From Sphingomonadales bacterium (GTDB lineage Bacteria; Pseudomonadota; Alphaproteobacteria; Sphingomonadales; Sphingomonadaceae), in assembly GCA_013297725.1 (NCBI GenBank), contig JAAFIB010000006.1:1-64000 (forward strand): a stretch of 64,000 nt of DNA, read 5' to 3'. Position 1 is the first letter of the stretch, and every line of letters begins with the position of its first letter. Positions 20,546-30,937 of the stretch are shown in pieces. The notes under the pieces were generated by a model. The model ran no database searches and was not told the origin of the DNA. It was given only the letters and a program-made list of their open reading frames with translations. The translations under genes and the position numbers were made by a program.

Positions 20546-21835
20546 TCAATCCGCAAACGGATCCCTTACTAAAATCGTGTCCTCCCGCTCGGGCGATGTG
20601 CTCACCAACGCCACTGGGCATTCGATCAGTTCCTCGATCCGGCGCACATATTTGATTGCTTGGGCGGGCAGATCGGCCCAGCTGCGCGCGCCTGCGGTGG
20701 TTTCTTGCCAGCCGGGCATTTCTTCGTAAATCGGCACTGCGCGCGCTTGGTCGGCGGCATGGGGCGGCAGGTAATCATAGGTTTGATCGCCGATTGTATA
20801 GCCGGTGCAGATTTTCAGCGTTTCGAACCCGTCGAGCACATCCAGCTTTGTCAGCGCAATTCCGGTAATGCCGCTGACCGCCGCGGATTGCCGCACCAAC
20901 ACAGCGTCGAACCAGCCGCAGCGGCGTTTGCGTCCGGTAACGGTGCCAAATTCATGGCCGCGTTCGCCAAGGCGCTGTCCTGTCGCATCCTCCAGCTCTG
21001 TGGGGAATGGTCCTGCGCCAACGCGGGTGGTGTATGCCTTTACAATGCCCAGCACGAAGCCGACCGATGATGGGCCGAGGCCCGAACCACCGGACGCTGT
21101 GCCCGCAATCGTATTCGAGCTGGTCACAAACGGATAGGTGCCGTGGTCAACATCAAGCAGCACGCCCTGCGCGCCTTCGAACAGCACGCGGTCGCCGCGC
21201 TTTTTCGCTTGGTTCAGGGTGAGCCATACAGGCTTTGCAAACGGCAGCACAAACGCCGCGATATCCCATAGGTCATCCAGCAAACGTTGCCGATCGATTG
21301 GTGGCTGGCCAAAACCGGCGCGCAACGCATCATGGTGCGCGCAGATGCGGTCAAGTTGGGGCTCCAGATCATCAAGGTGCGCCAGATCGCAGATACGAAT
21401 GCTGCGGCGGCCAACCTTATCCTCATATGCAGGGCCAATGCCGCGACCGGTGGTGCCGATTTTGCCAGCGCCAGCTGCCTCTTCGCGCATCGCATCAAGA
21501 TCGCGGTGGAACGGCAGAATCAGGGGCGCGTTTTCGGCGACTTGCAGGTTTTGCGGATTGATATCGACGCCCTGCCCGGTCAGCTTTGCCACCTCATCGC
21601 GGAAATGCCACGGATCAAAAACGACGCCATTGCCGATGACCGACAATGTGCCGCGCACGATGCCCGATGGCAGCAGCGATAATTTATAGGTTTGATCGCC
21701 GACCACCAATGTGTGCCCGGCATTATGCCCGCCCTGAAAACGGACCACGACATCAGCCTTGATCGCCAGCCAATCGACAATCTTGCCTTTGCCCTCGTCA
21801 CCCCATTGTGCGCCGATTACGGTTACATTCGCCAT
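20546..21835 (-). CDS. purA: Adenylosuccinate synthase
   Basis: 429 aa; [44 protein letters not shown]. Confidence 0.98.
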   Translation of the reverse strand: MANVTVIGAQWGDEGKGKIVDWLAIKADVVVRFQGGHNAGHTLVVGDQTYKLSLLPSGIVRGTLSVIGNGVVFDPWHFRDEVAKLTGQGVDINPQNLQVAENAPLILPFHRDLDAMREEAAGAGKIGTTGRGIGPAYEDKVGRRSIRICDLAHLDDLEPQLDRICAHHDALRAGFGQPPIDRQRLLDDLWDIAAFVLPFAKPVWLTLNQAKKRGDRVLFEGAQGVLLDVDHGTYPFVTSSNTIAGTASGGSGLGPSSVGFVLGIVKAYTTRVGAGPFPTELEDATGQRLGERGHEFGTVTGRKRRCGWFDAVLVRQSAAVSGITGIALTKLDVLDGFETLKICTGYTIGDQTYDYLPPHAADQARAVPIYEEMPGWQETTAGARSWADLPAQAIKYVRRIEELIECPVALVSTSPEREDTILVRDPFAD

Positions 21836-21985
21836 GTGAATTTTCCCTAAGGATCAGGGAGGGTTTTGCCCGACGCCCTGTTGGCCTTTTTCTGCGCAGA
21901 AAACATTCCTGCGAAGGGATTCGCCGTAGCCCGCGTTATGGTTTTGGATGCGCAAGGTCCACCGAAAAAAGCAATTCTTGCCGAG

Positions 21986-23047
21986 TTAAACCGGTTCGGG
22001 TCGTCCATTACTTAAAACATGCGTGCAGATTTGTGCCTCGGCGCTGTCATCCTCGGTCAGTTGTGCAACCGCGACCCAGCCTTCCGCGCGCAACGCAGCG
22101 GCTTTACCGGCATTGGTGCCGATTGGCAGAAACAAGCGGCGGCGTTCACCACGGGCAAGCCCTGCATCAATCAGCGGGTCGATATAGGCGGAAAAGCCAA
22201 CCGCCGGTTCTTTGCCAATCCGGTAGCTGCCGCCGCGCCCGATTTCGCCGGATGCTTGCGCGGAGAATATCGAAAAGCCAAACCAGCTTTGATACTCAAA
22301 ACCGTGGCGTTCGGTGGGATCGAGCGTCAGGCGGACATCGGCGGGTAGCGACGCGGCAATCGCCTCAATCGCATCCAGCCGGTCCTTTAGTTTACCGTCC
22401 GTGTCGAAATTGCGCATCCGTTCAAGCGCATCGGGCAGCGGCCCTGCAGCGGCGATCAGCGGTGCGAATTCGGCGGGCACGGCGCCTGCGTCCTTGGCAT
22501 CGAGCGCCGCCTTTAACGCGGCAAGATCACCCTTTGGCTTCAGCACATCGATCAGGTCTGGCATCGTCAGGTCAACGGTGATGTCTTTAACGCCCGCTGC
22601 TTTCAGCCCCTCAATCGCGACCATCAACACCTCGGAGGCAGCGGCTACGCTATCAAGACCGATCAGCTCTGCACCGACCTGCATCATCTCGCGTTCGGGG
22701 CGCAGTTGTGTGGCGCGCAGCTTAACAACTGGCCCGCCATAGGAGAGCCGTACCGGACGCGGATGATGGCCGATGCGCGTTGACGCAATGCGCCCCACTT
22801 GCCCGGTAATGTCACTGCGCACCGCCATCGTCTCACCCGATACCGGATCGACAAAACGCAGCAAGTCGCGCGCCGATGTGCCGAGGCTACCCGTCAGGCT
22901 TGCCTCATATTCGGCGAGCGGCGCCTGCACGCGTTCATAGCCAAAACTGGCGGCGGTATCGAGGATCGCACGCACCAGCCGCGCCGAGGCATCGGCCTCT
23001 GGCGGCAAGCGGTCACGAAACCCGGTGGGGAGAAGGCTGTTGGTCAT
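21986..23047 (-). CDS. hisZ: ATP phosphoribosyltransferase regulatory subunit
   Basis: 353 aa; class II HisRS-like: LLPTGFRDRLPPEA, RSDITGQVGRIA, FGFSIFSAQASGEIGRGGSY. Confidence 0.88.
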   Translation of the reverse strand: MTNSLLPTGFRDRLPPEADASARLVRAILDTAASFGYERVQAPLAEYEASLTGSLGTSARDLLRFVDPVSGETMAVRSDITGQVGRIASTRIGHHPRPVRLSYGGPVVKLRATQLRPEREMMQVGAELIGLDSVAAASEVLMVAIEGLKAAGVKDITVDLTMPDLIDVLKPKGDLAALKAALDAKDAGAVPAEFAPLIAAAGPLPDALERMRNFDTDGKLKDRLDAIEAIAASLPADVRLTLDPTERHGFEYQSWFGFSIFSAQASGEIGRGGSYRIGKEPAVGFSAYIDPLIDAGLARGERRRLFLPIGTNAGKAAALRAEGWVAVAQLTEDDSAEAQICTHVLSNGRPEPV

Positions 23048-23095
23048 GGGTTGCGGCTTTACGAGAGGTTGGCGTGGTTGGGAACAGTTGAAATG

Positions 23096-23244
23096 ATGTC
23101 ACCCAAAGGACCAAAGACCCAAAGGGGTTGAGAAGCCACGCAAGCGAAGCTTGTATTTTATCCGTTCGCGCCACCCGCAATACACAAGATTGCGCTTTGA
23201 GACCGACACGAGTCCTTTGGTTTCTTTGGTGCTTTGGGTGACAT
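23096..23244. repeat. MITE-like inverted repeat between hisZ and serA
   Basis: atgtcacccaaaggaccaaagacccaaagg (23096-23125) vs cctttggtttctttggtgctttgggtgacat (23214-23244); outer 13 bp perfect. Confidence 0.85.
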
Positions 23245-23252
23245 TTATCGAT

Positions 23253-24836
23253 TTAGAACCGCAACGCCATCGCGCGCTTTACGCCGGGCAGATTGTGGAT
23301 CGCCTCCAATGTTTCGGCAGGAACCACGGTATCAACCGACAGCAAGACAACAGCAACGCCGCCTGCTTCTTGGCGGCCAAGGTGGAACGTGCCGATATTA
23401 ACGTCCGCTTCACCCAATGCCGAACCCAGCCGTCCGATAAATCCGGGTGCATCCTGATTGACGATGTACAGCATATTACCCTCAAGATCCGCTTCGACCT
23501 TTACGCCGAACAGTTCGACCAAACGCGGTGTGCCGTGGCTGAACAATGTACCCGCAACTGATCGTTCGCCAACATCGGTCTTCACCGAAACGCGCAGTAA
23601 TGTGTGATAGTCACCTTCGCGATCGTGCCGCACTTCGCGTACTTCTAGGCCGCGTTCTTTGGCAAGATAAGGCGCGTTGACCATATTCACCGCATCAGAG
23701 AACCGGCGCATAAAGCCGGAGAGGACAGCTGCCGTAATTGGCTTAATGTTAAGCTCCGCTGCTGCACCTTCAACCTCGATGCTGATCTGCGTCAGATCGC
23801 CATGCGCCAGCTGCCCGATCAGCGAACCCAGCTGTTCGGCAAGCGCCATATAGGGACGCAGCTTCGGTGCTTCCTCGGCCGATAAAGACGGCATGTTCAG
23901 CGCATTGGTAACACCGCCATTGACCAGATAATCGGCCATCTGTTCGGCAACCTGCAAGGCGACATTGACCTGCGCTTCGTTGGTCGATGCGCCCAGATGC
24001 GGGGTGCAGATAAAGTTGGGCGTCCCAAACAAAGGCGAATCCTTGGCAGGCTCTGTCTGGAATACATCCAGCGCCGCACCACCAACTTGGCCGCTATCAA
24101 GCGCATCTTTCAGCGCCGCCTCGTCGACCAATCCGCCTCGCGCACAGTTGATAATCCGCACCCCTTTTTTGCATTTGGCAAGGTTCGCGGCGGACAAGAT
24201 GTTGCGCGTCTGATCAGTCAATGGCGTGTGCAAAGTGATAAAGTCCGCCTTGGCCAGCAAAGTATCAAGGTCCGCCTTTTCAACGCCCATTTCGATGGCG
24301 CGTTCGGGAGTCAGGAACGGATCGAATGCAACGACTTTCATTTTCAGGCCCAATGCGCGGCTGGCAACGATGCTACCGATATTGCCCGCACCGATCAGGC
24401 CCAAAGTCTTTCCAGTCAGCTCAATACCCATGAAATCATTCTTGGGCCATTTGCCCGCTTGCGTCTGCGCATTCGCCTCAGGGATTTGGCGAGCAAGCGC
24501 AAACATCAATGCAACTGCATGTTCGGCTGTAGTGATCGAGTTACCAAATGGCGTGTTCATAACGACTACGCCCTTGGCCGAGGCGGCGGGAATATCGACG
24601 TTATCCACACCGATGCCGGCGCGGCCGATGACTTTCAGATTGGTCGCGGCATCAAGGATGTCTTGTGTGGCTTTAGTTGAGCTTCGGATTGCAAGGCCAT
24701 CATATTGCCCGATAATTGCTTTCAGTTCCTCTGGCGTTTTGCCGGTGATGACATCGACGTCGCAGCCGCGCTCTTGGAAAATGAGAGCAGCGTTAGGATC
24801 CATTTTGTCGGAGATAAGTACGCGGGGTTTGGTCAT
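23253..24836 (-). CDS. serA: D-3-phosphoglycerate dehydrogenase
   Basis: 527 aa; GRAGIGVDNVDIPAA, LGLIGAGNIGSIVA, C-terminal ACT domain (IVNQDAPGFIGRLGSALGEADVNI). Confidence 0.96.
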   Translation of the reverse strand: MTKPRVLISDKMDPNAALIFQERGCDVDVITGKTPEELKAIIGQYDGLAIRSSTKATQDILDAATNLKVIGRAGIGVDNVDIPAASAKGVVVMNTPFGNSITTAEHAVALMFALARQIPEANAQTQAGKWPKNDFMGIELTGKTLGLIGAGNIGSIVASRALGLKMKVVAFDPFLTPERAIEMGVEKADLDTLLAKADFITLHTPLTDQTRNILSAANLAKCKKGVRIINCARGGLVDEAALKDALDSGQVGGAALDVFQTEPAKDSPLFGTPNFICTPHLGASTNEAQVNVALQVAEQMADYLVNGGVTNALNMPSLSAEEAPKLRPYMALAEQLGSLIGQLAHGDLTQISIEVEGAAAELNIKPITAAVLSGFMRRFSDAVNMVNAPYLAKERGLEVREVRHDREGDYHTLLRVSVKTDVGERSVAGTLFSHGTPRLVELFGVKVEADLEGNMLYIVNQDAPGFIGRLGSALGEADVNIGTFHLGRQEAGGVAVVLLSVDTVVPAETLEAIHNLPGVKRAMALRF

Positions 24837-24874
24837 GGTTTTAATCCTTGGAACGGAACAATGTGAATTCTAAC

Positions 24875-24986
24875 CCGTCATGCTGAACTTGTTTTACCTA
24901 GCGGTAACTTCGTTCCAGCATCCATCGTGCAGCAGGGGCGGACCTTGAACGGATGGATGGACCCTGAAACAAGTTCAGGGTGACGG
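24875..24986. repeat. Intergenic inverted repeat between serA and serC
   Basis: ccgtcatgctgaacttgttt (24875-24894) vs aaacaagttcagggtgacgg (24967-24986), 2 mismatches; same core as 59227-59299. Confidence 0.85.
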
Positions 24987-24994
24987 CGTTTAGT

Positions 24995-26122
24995 TTAGGG
25001 TTTCAGCGTTTCATAAGCCCAATCGAGCCACGGCCCGAGTGCTTCGATGTCAGCGGTATCGACCGTCGCACCACACCAGATGCGCAGGCCAGCTGGTGCA
25101 TCGCGGTATCCGGCAATGTCATAGGCGGCATGTTCCGCCTCTAACAGGCCGGCAAACTTCTTGATGAAATCAGCATCGGCACCTTCGACTGTCAAACACA
25201 CCGAAGTCGTCGAACGCGTCGCTGCATCCTGCGCCAAATGGCCCAACCAACTGCGCGATTCGACGATAGCATCCAGCGCCGCCGCATTGGCATTGCTGCG
25301 CGCTATCAACCCGTGCAAACCGCCTACAGACTTTGCCCATTCCAGCGCAAAGATCACATCCTCGACAGCCAGCATCGACGGCGTGTTGATCGTTTCGCCT
25401 TTGAAAATACCCTCGGCGAGCGCACCCTTTGACATCAGGCGGAAAATTTTCGGCAATGGCCATGCGGGTGTGTAATTCTCCAGCCGCTCGACTGCGCGTG
25501 GGCCTAGGATGATTACGCCATGCGCACCCTCACCGCCCAAAACTTTTTGCCAGCTAAAGGTTGTGACATCCAATTTGTCCCACGGCATGTCATAGGCAAA
25601 CACCGCACTGGTCGCGTCATTAAAGGTCAAGCCTTCACGGGTATCGCTGATCCAGTCACCATTGGGCACACGCGCGCCGCTGGTTGTGCCGTTCCATGTG
25701 AAGACAACGTCATTGGAAAAATCGACCTGTGTCAGATCAGGGATCTCGCCATAAGGCGCATTAATAACAGTCGCGTTCAGTTTAAGCTGTTTGTTGACAT
25801 CTGTGACCCAGCCTTCGCCAAAGCTTTCCCACGCCATCATCGTCACCGGACGCGCGCCCAGCATCGTCCACATCGCCATTTCGATAGCGCCTGTATCGGA
25901 ACCCGGAACAATGCCGATGCGGTGTGTGTCGGGCACCTGCAGCACTTCGCGCATCAAGTCGATGGCGAGTTGCAAACGCGACTTGCCGATCTTTGCACGG
26001 TGCGACCGGCCAAGGCATTCGGTTTGAAGTTTGGAAGCTTCCCAGCCCGGCGGCTTTGCGCAGGGGCCAGAGGAAAAATAGGGACGCGCAGGTTTACGCG
26101 TCGGCATTGGGGTACTCGTCAT
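24995..26122 (-). CDS. serC: Phosphoserine aminotransferase
   Basis: 375 aa; [52 protein letters not shown]. Confidence 0.95.
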   Translation of the reverse strand: MTSTPMPTRKPARPYFSSGPCAKPPGWEASKLQTECLGRSHRAKIGKSRLQLAIDLMREVLQVPDTHRIGIVPGSDTGAIEMAMWTMLGARPVTMMAWESFGEGWVTDVNKQLKLNATVINAPYGEIPDLTQVDFSNDVVFTWNGTTSGARVPNGDWISDTREGLTFNDATSAVFAYDMPWDKLDVTTFSWQKVLGGEGAHGVIILGPRAVERLENYTPAWPLPKIFRLMSKGALAEGIFKGETINTPSMLAVEDVIFALEWAKSVGGLHGLIARSNANAAALDAIVESRSWLGHLAQDAATRSTTSVCLTVEGADADFIKKFAGLLEAEHAAYDIAGYRDAPAGLRIWCGATVDTADIEALGPWLDWAYETLKP

Positions 26123-26200
26123 GTCATTCTCTCCTTACAGAGAGCTCGCGCGGCGTTGGGACCGCGTGGCCCGAGGTCGCATGTAGAGGCGACCCCGGGA
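26123..26200 (-). ncRNA. Candidate serC leader RNA motif
   Basis: 11-bp hairpin with one G-U pair (26170-26180/26189-26199, loop ctctacat) plus a 5-bp hairpin (26129-26133/26140-26144) enclosing the Shine-Dalgarno, directly upstream of serC. Confidence 0.65.
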
Positions 26201-26214
26201 AAGTCAATGCAGGT

Positions 26215-26535
26215 TCAATAACCTTCTTTGCGGAAAAGCACTTTGCCGCGCTTTGCGACATAGAGTTTTTCGAGGCTTACCGGGTGGAAATAGGCCTCAA
26301 CGCGGTCGCCTTGTGGGGTGGTGCCATACACTTCGTAACAGCCGCCATCGACCTTTGCTTTGCGAACGACCCAGCCTTCTTTGACCAGCTTAGCCTTTAG
26401 CGTGTCTTGACTTTTCCAGCCTGAAACAGGGCCAGACTTACACTTGATCGCACCGGTTGCCGAGGCTGGCGTGGACGCAAAGCCAAGCGCAGCGGCGGCT
26501 GTAAGGATAGAAAGGGAGAGTATACGCATAGTCAT
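26215..26535 (-). CDS. Small secreted PepSY-like protein
   Basis: Start MTMRILSLSILTAAAALGFASTPASA; LVKEGWVVRKAKVDGGCYEVYGTTPQGDRVEAYFHPVSLE; 4-bp overlap with upstream gene. Confidence 0.7.
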   Translation of the reverse strand: MTMRILSLSILTAAAALGFASTPASATGAIKCKSGPVSGWKSQDTLKAKLVKEGWVVRKAKVDGGCYEVYGTTPQGDRVEAYFHPVSLEKLYVAKRGKVLFRKEGY

Positions 26536-27125
26536 ATTCCTTTGCTTTGAACTTTGGGGGAGAAAACAGATTTGGCAAAAATTACTACCCACAACAGGAT
26601 CAGCGGCGCGAAGTGAATGATCGCTGCTTGGTAGCTGTTATGAACCCAGAACCAGTGCAGCAAAGTCAGCAGCGCGGCGGCATAGACCAACCGCTGCACC
26701 GACTTCCAATTGGCTTTTAAAGCACGCATCGCGGCATCATTACTGGTCAGCGCGATTGGCACAAATACCAACATGGCCGCCCAGCCTGTCCAGATACCCG
26801 GCATCGTCCATTCAGCGAGCATATCGTCCAGATTGCCCATGTCGACCATGTAAAAGATCAGATGCAATACAGCATAGGCAAAGGCGCCAACGCCCAGCGC
26901 GCGCCTTCTGAACAATAGCCACTTTAGCCAAGGCCGTGGTCCAATCACAGCTGCCAATGGGCCCAGCATCATTGCAATGATCATCAGCCGCGCCGACCAC
27001 TCGCCGGTTGGGTGCAGCATATCCATGCTGTCTATCGTGCCGCGCCAATAGCCCGAAAGCATCAGCACCGCCGGGATTGACAGCAGCAACCAGAACACAG
27101 TCTTCTTATTGAGAATCGTTCGCAT
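26532..27125 (-). CDS. Ferric-reductase-like (MsrQ-type) transmembrane protein
   Basis: 197 aa, multi-TM, His residues in LHLIFYMVDMG and LLTLLHWFWVHNSYQ. Confidence 0.72.
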   Translation of the reverse strand: MRTILNKKTVFWLLLSIPAVLMLSGYWRGTIDSMDMLHPTGEWSARLMIIAMMLGPLAAVIGPRPWLKWLLFRRRALGVGAFAYAVLHLIFYMVDMGNLDDMLAEWTMPGIWTGWAAMLVFVPIALTSNDAAMRALKANWKSVQRLVYAAALLTLLHWFWVHNSYQAAIIHFAPLILLWVVIFAKSVFSPKVQSKGI

Positions 27126-27212
27126 AAACTTTGCGCTAGTCGAAGCCTATTATCAGGTCAAGCGTTAGCGACATTTAGGATTTGTTAACCATAACTCTAC
27201 AAAAGATTACGC

Positions 27213-27863
27213 ATGGTACGCACGGCACCCATCCTGCTCTTTGCTTTACTGGTCACCGCCTGCGGCGGGGGTAAAGGGCGCGATGTGGTGCCGCGTGCCA
27301 ATGATGCCTTTAAAAGCGAACCGGCGCGTCAGTGCCTAAAATCGTTAAAGGCCAATAATGTTCAATACACACCTCTCCCCAACCAAAGTTTTGGCGGCGG
27401 ATGTCAGACAATTGACACCGTAAAGCTGATGCAATTTTCAACGGATGCCAGCAATCTGGGCGCAATGACATGCCCGCTTGCGGCATCGTTCACGGCCTGG
27501 GCCAAACATGCTGTGCGTCCTGCAGCGCGGCAATATTTGGGATCCGATGTCGTCAAGATCGAGACTATGGGCACGTATAATTGCCGAAAGGTCAATGGCG
27601 CGCGCTCGGGCAAATTGTCCGAACATGCATTTGGCAATGCCGTCGATGTGGCCGCATTTGTCTTGCAAGACGGGCGGCGTATTTCGGTGTTGAATGGCTG
27701 GAACGGGAAAGACGACGAGCGCGCTTTCCTGCGCCGACTGCACGAATCGGCGTGCAAACGTTTTGGCACAGTGCTTGGCCCAAATTACAATGCCGCCCAT
27801 GCCAATCATTTCCATTTCGACATGGGCAAATCGATGAAAGATGGCTCCGCCTATTGCCGCTAA
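27213..27863 (+). CDS. Extensin-like C-terminal domain lipoprotein
   Basis: 216 aa; lipobox LLVTACGGG; YNCRKVNGARSGKLSEHAFGNAVDVAAF, HANHFHFDM. Confidence 0.88.
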   Translation: MVRTAPILLFALLVTACGGGKGRDVVPRANDAFKSEPARQCLKSLKANNVQYTPLPNQSFGGGCQTIDTVKLMQFSTDASNLGAMTCPLAASFTAWAKHAVRPAARQYLGSDVVKIETMGTYNCRKVNGARSGKLSEHAFGNAVDVAAFVLQDGRRISVLNGWNGKDDERAFLRRLHESACKRFGTVLGPNYNAAHANHFHFDMGKSMKDGSAYCR

Positions 27864-27933
27864 AGTTTGTTTCAGTTCCACTGAAACGAACACTAATCGT
27901 AGCTATTCTCATCAGAACCAGTATTTGGAACCT

Positions 27934-28809
27934 ATGACTAAAAAAGATTTGAAAGACCGGCACTTTTACAAAGCCAAGCAAGAAGCCAAGTTTGCCAAAG
28001 ACCTGGCCCCTGTAACCCCGCAAACCCAAAGCAAATCCTATAAGCTGGCGTTTCAGGACAATGAATTCTTGCTGCGCGAAGAGCTGCGCCCGGTGCGGTT
28101 TCAGCTGGAATTGCTGAAACCCGAAATGCTGTTGGACGAAGCTGGCATTGCATCGATGCTGGTGATATATGGATCGGCGCGGATTCCAGAACCCGATGCT
28201 GCAAACGCGTTGATCGCCACCGCAACGGATGAGCGCAGCAAGATTATTGCCGAACGGTTGCAGGAAAAATCGCGTTATTATGATGAATCGCGAAAGCTTG
28301 CCCAAATCGCCAGCCAATGCGGTGTTAAAGATGCGGCAGGCAACCGGCACTTTGTCGTGTGCTCGGGCGGTGGCCCCTCGATCATGGAGGCGGCCAATCG
28401 CGGTGCGCACGATGTTGGTGCCGAAAGCGTTGGCCTTAACATTGTCTTACCGCACGAACAGGCCCCGAATGTTTACGTAACGCCAGAGCTTAGTTTCCAG
28501 TTTCACTATTTCGCATTGCGCAAAATGCACTTCCTGTTGCGCGCCCGCGCCGTTGCCGTATTCCCGGGCGGATTTGGAACTTTTGACGAATTTTTTGAAC
28601 TGCTGACGCTGGTGCAAACCGGCAAAGTTGAAAAAATGCCGATCCTGTTGTTCGGCAAATCATTTTGGGAACGCGTCATCAATTTTGAAGAATTGATGCT
28701 TGAAGGCGTTATCAGTCCAAAGGATCTCGACCTGTTCCAGTTCGTTGAAACTGCCGAAGAAGCATGGACAAAGATTGCCGCGTTTTATGAATTGGAAGAT
28801 TGCGGCTGA
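27934..28809 (+). CDS. LOG family protein (TIGR00730)
   Basis: Start MTKKDLKDRHFYKAKQEAKF; VVCSGGGPSIMEAANRGAHDVG and FPGGFGTFDEFFELL (PGGxGTxxE). Confidence 0.92.
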   Translation: MTKKDLKDRHFYKAKQEAKFAKDLAPVTPQTQSKSYKLAFQDNEFLLREELRPVRFQLELLKPEMLLDEAGIASMLVIYGSARIPEPDAANALIATATDERSKIIAERLQEKSRYYDESRKLAQIASQCGVKDAAGNRHFVVCSGGGPSIMEAANRGAHDVGAESVGLNIVLPHEQAPNVYVTPELSFQFHYFALRKMHFLLRARAVAVFPGGFGTFDEFFELLTLVQTGKVEKMPILLFGKSFWERVINFEELMLEGVISPKDLDLFQFVETAEEAWTKIAAFYELEDCG

Positions 28810-28833
28810 GGCCTTGAGCGCCTCAGCAAAATC

Positions 28834-29256
28834 CTATTTCTGCTCTTTAAGATACTCGATCAGAGCTTTGCGTTGTTCTGCATCGCTGATGCCCGCAAAC
28901 GCCATTTTCGTTCCAGTGACGGCTTTGCGCGGATTTTCGATATACGCATCTAACGCGGCGTCATCCCAAACACCGCCTTTGGCTTTCATTGCGGCAGAAT
29001 AGCTGAAGCCTTCGACAGTGGCAACTGCGCGCCCAACGACGCCATGCATATTGGGACCAACGCTGTTGCGTCCGCCCTTGTCAATGGTGTGGCAAGCAAC
29101 GCATTTTTTATAAATATCTTTGCCGGCCATAGCCACAGCGGTTGCGGGACTTTCAGTTGCGACGTTGGTGGCTGGACCATCAGCTTCGCTATCATTTCCA
29201 CCACCACACGCAGAGAGTGCAGCAGTCAAAACCAAGGTAAATGCAATTTTACGCAT
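28834..29256 (-). CDS. Class I cytochrome c family lipoprotein
   Basis: 140 aa; lipobox LSACGGG; heme motif CVACHT; distal TKMAFAGI. Confidence 0.92.
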   Translation of the reverse strand: MRKIAFTLVLTAALSACGGGNDSEADGPATNVATESPATAVAMAGKDIYKKCVACHTIDKGGRNSVGPNMHGVVGRAVATVEGFSYSAAMKAKGGVWDDAALDAYIENPRKAVTGTKMAFAGISDAEQRKALIEYLKEQK

Positions 29257-29888
29257 TACTTTTTCGCCGCTGGGTCGGCAGGGGCAGCTTTGGCTGCATC
29301 CGCAGGTGCAGCCGCATCCGGCGCCTTTGCGTCACCCTCGGCAGGTGCTGCGCCTTCGGCTGGTGGCGGAGGCAATGGCAGGTTTGATCCTTGCGCGTTT
29401 AGATATAACAACAACGCTGCACGCTCTTCAGGATTGCTGAGGCCAGCAAACGACATTTTGGTTCCCGCCGCATATTTCTTGGGGCTCGCCAGCCATTTGT
29501 CCATGTTCTCCCAATCCCACATGCCGGGTGCTTTGAGCAATGCTTCGGAATAGGCAAAGCCGGGAAGATGGCCGTGCTTTTTGCCCATAACGGCGTGGAG
29601 ATTTGGACCGATCCCATTAGCACCGCCAGCATCAATCGTATGGCACTGTTTGCATTTGGCAAAAGTTGCTTCGCCCTTTGCAACGTCCGCCGCCGCCAGC
29701 AATGTGGCCAAAGGAACAGCAGCAGCGCCGCCGCCTTCGCCGCTTTCGACACCTTGGATGGCATAGCCTTGCTTGCCTTCGTGGGGTACCTCCGAATGGA
29801 ACACTTTGCCGAACAGGATTGATCCACCCAATGCAACGATACCCGCCGCTAAGACCCAGCCTGCGATTGTGTTGCTATTGTCTGCCAT
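29256..29888 (-). CDS. Membrane-anchored cytochrome c family protein
   Basis: 210 aa; N-terminal TM, heme motif CKQCHT, TKMSFAGL, Ala/Pro-rich C-terminal tail. Confidence 0.92.
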   Translation of the reverse strand: MADNSNTIAGWVLAAGIVALGGSILFGKVFHSEVPHEGKQGYAIQGVESGEGGGAAAVPLATLLAAADVAKGEATFAKCKQCHTIDAGGANGIGPNLHAVMGKKHGHLPGFAYSEALLKAPGMWDWENMDKWLASPKKYAAGTKMSFAGLSNPEERAALLLYLNAQGSNLPLPPPPAEGAAPAEGDAKAPDAAAPADAAKAAPADPAAKK

Positions 29889-30031
29889 AATCTAGTGCCC
29901 TGTTTAGGATTAAGAACTGCGCGCTGCAGTTTTTGATGATTCATCGTCCCTCTAATTCGGCTTCCTGCGCCGTGCAAGTGCCGAAATCCGCCTTGCCGGT
30001 TGCAATTTGCTGCACTATCGCCGCGTTCGAT

Positions 30032-30937
30032 ATGGACAGCTTCCCAAAATCCGCCCTTGCCCTTGTCGAAACGATGACGGCCACCGCAGCAAAACAGGCT
30101 GAACGCGCCGTTGCTTTTCAAGGCGCGCCCGGTGCAAATTCGCATTTGGCCGCATTACAAGTCGACCCTGATTGCTTGCCAGTACCGTGCTTTTCATTCG
30201 AGGATGCGATTGATGCAGTGAAGGATGGCGTGGCCGCCCGCGCGGTAATTCCGATTGAAAACTCGTTGCACGGACGCGTTGCCGATATCCATTTTCTGCT
30301 GCCCGAAAGCGGGCTGTCGATCATTGCCGAACATTTCATGCCGATCCGCCACTGCCTGATGGCAAAGCCGGGGCATGAAAAATTGACCAGCGCGATGAGC
30401 CATCCGCAAGCATTGGGCCAATGCCGCCATTATCTGCGCGAAAATGGCATCATCCCTGTTGCCTATGCCGATACTGCGGCCGCAGCAGCCTATGTCGCCG
30501 ACCATGATGATCTGGGAGCAGCAGCCGTTGCACCGCCGATTGCCGCTGAGCTTTACGGCTTGGACGTCGTGCAAGACGGCATTGAAGACGACAACCGCAA
30601 TACCACGCGCTTTGTTGTGTTATCACGCGAGCCTGTCATTCCAGAAGCCAGTGACGGCGCCAATGATGGGATTGTGATGACTACCTTTATCTTTGAGGTG
30701 AAGAATATCCCGGCGGCGCTTTACAAAGCGATGGGCGGCTTTGCGACCAATGGCGTCAATATGACTAAGCTGGAAAGCTATCAAAACGGCGCAAGCTTTG
30801 CTGCGACCGAATTTTTCGCTGACATCGAAGGCGCGCCCGGCGATGCCGCGGTTGACCGTGCGCTTGATGAATTGCGCTTTCATTGCAATTCGGTGCGGCT
30901 ATTGGGAACGTATCGGCAAGCCCGCGCGCGGGGTTAA
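30032..30937 (+). CDS. pheA: Prephenate dehydratase
   Basis: Likely start MDSFPKSALALVETM; VAFQGAPGANSHLAAL, IPIENSLHGRV, ACT domain with TKLESYQ. Confidence 0.93.
   Translation: MDSFPKSALALVETMTATAAKQAERAVAFQGAPGANSHLAALQVDPDCLPVPCFSFEDAIDAVKDGVAARAVIPIENSLHGRVADIHFLLPESGLSIIAEHFMPIRHCLMAKPGHEKLTSAMSHPQALGQCRHYLRENGIIPVAYADTAAAAAYVADHDDLGAAAVAPPIAAELYGLDVVQDGIEDDNRNTTRFVVLSREPVIPEASDGANDGIVMTTFIFEVKNIPAALYKAMGGFATNGVNMTKLESYQNGASFAATEFFADIEGAPGDAAVDRALDELRFHCNSVRLLGTYRQARARG

Noticed and set aside
21808-22581. 257-aa plus-strand ORF spanning the hisZ/purA region
   Set aside because: Arg/Ser-rich shadow translation; hisZ and purA on the minus strand explain the region.
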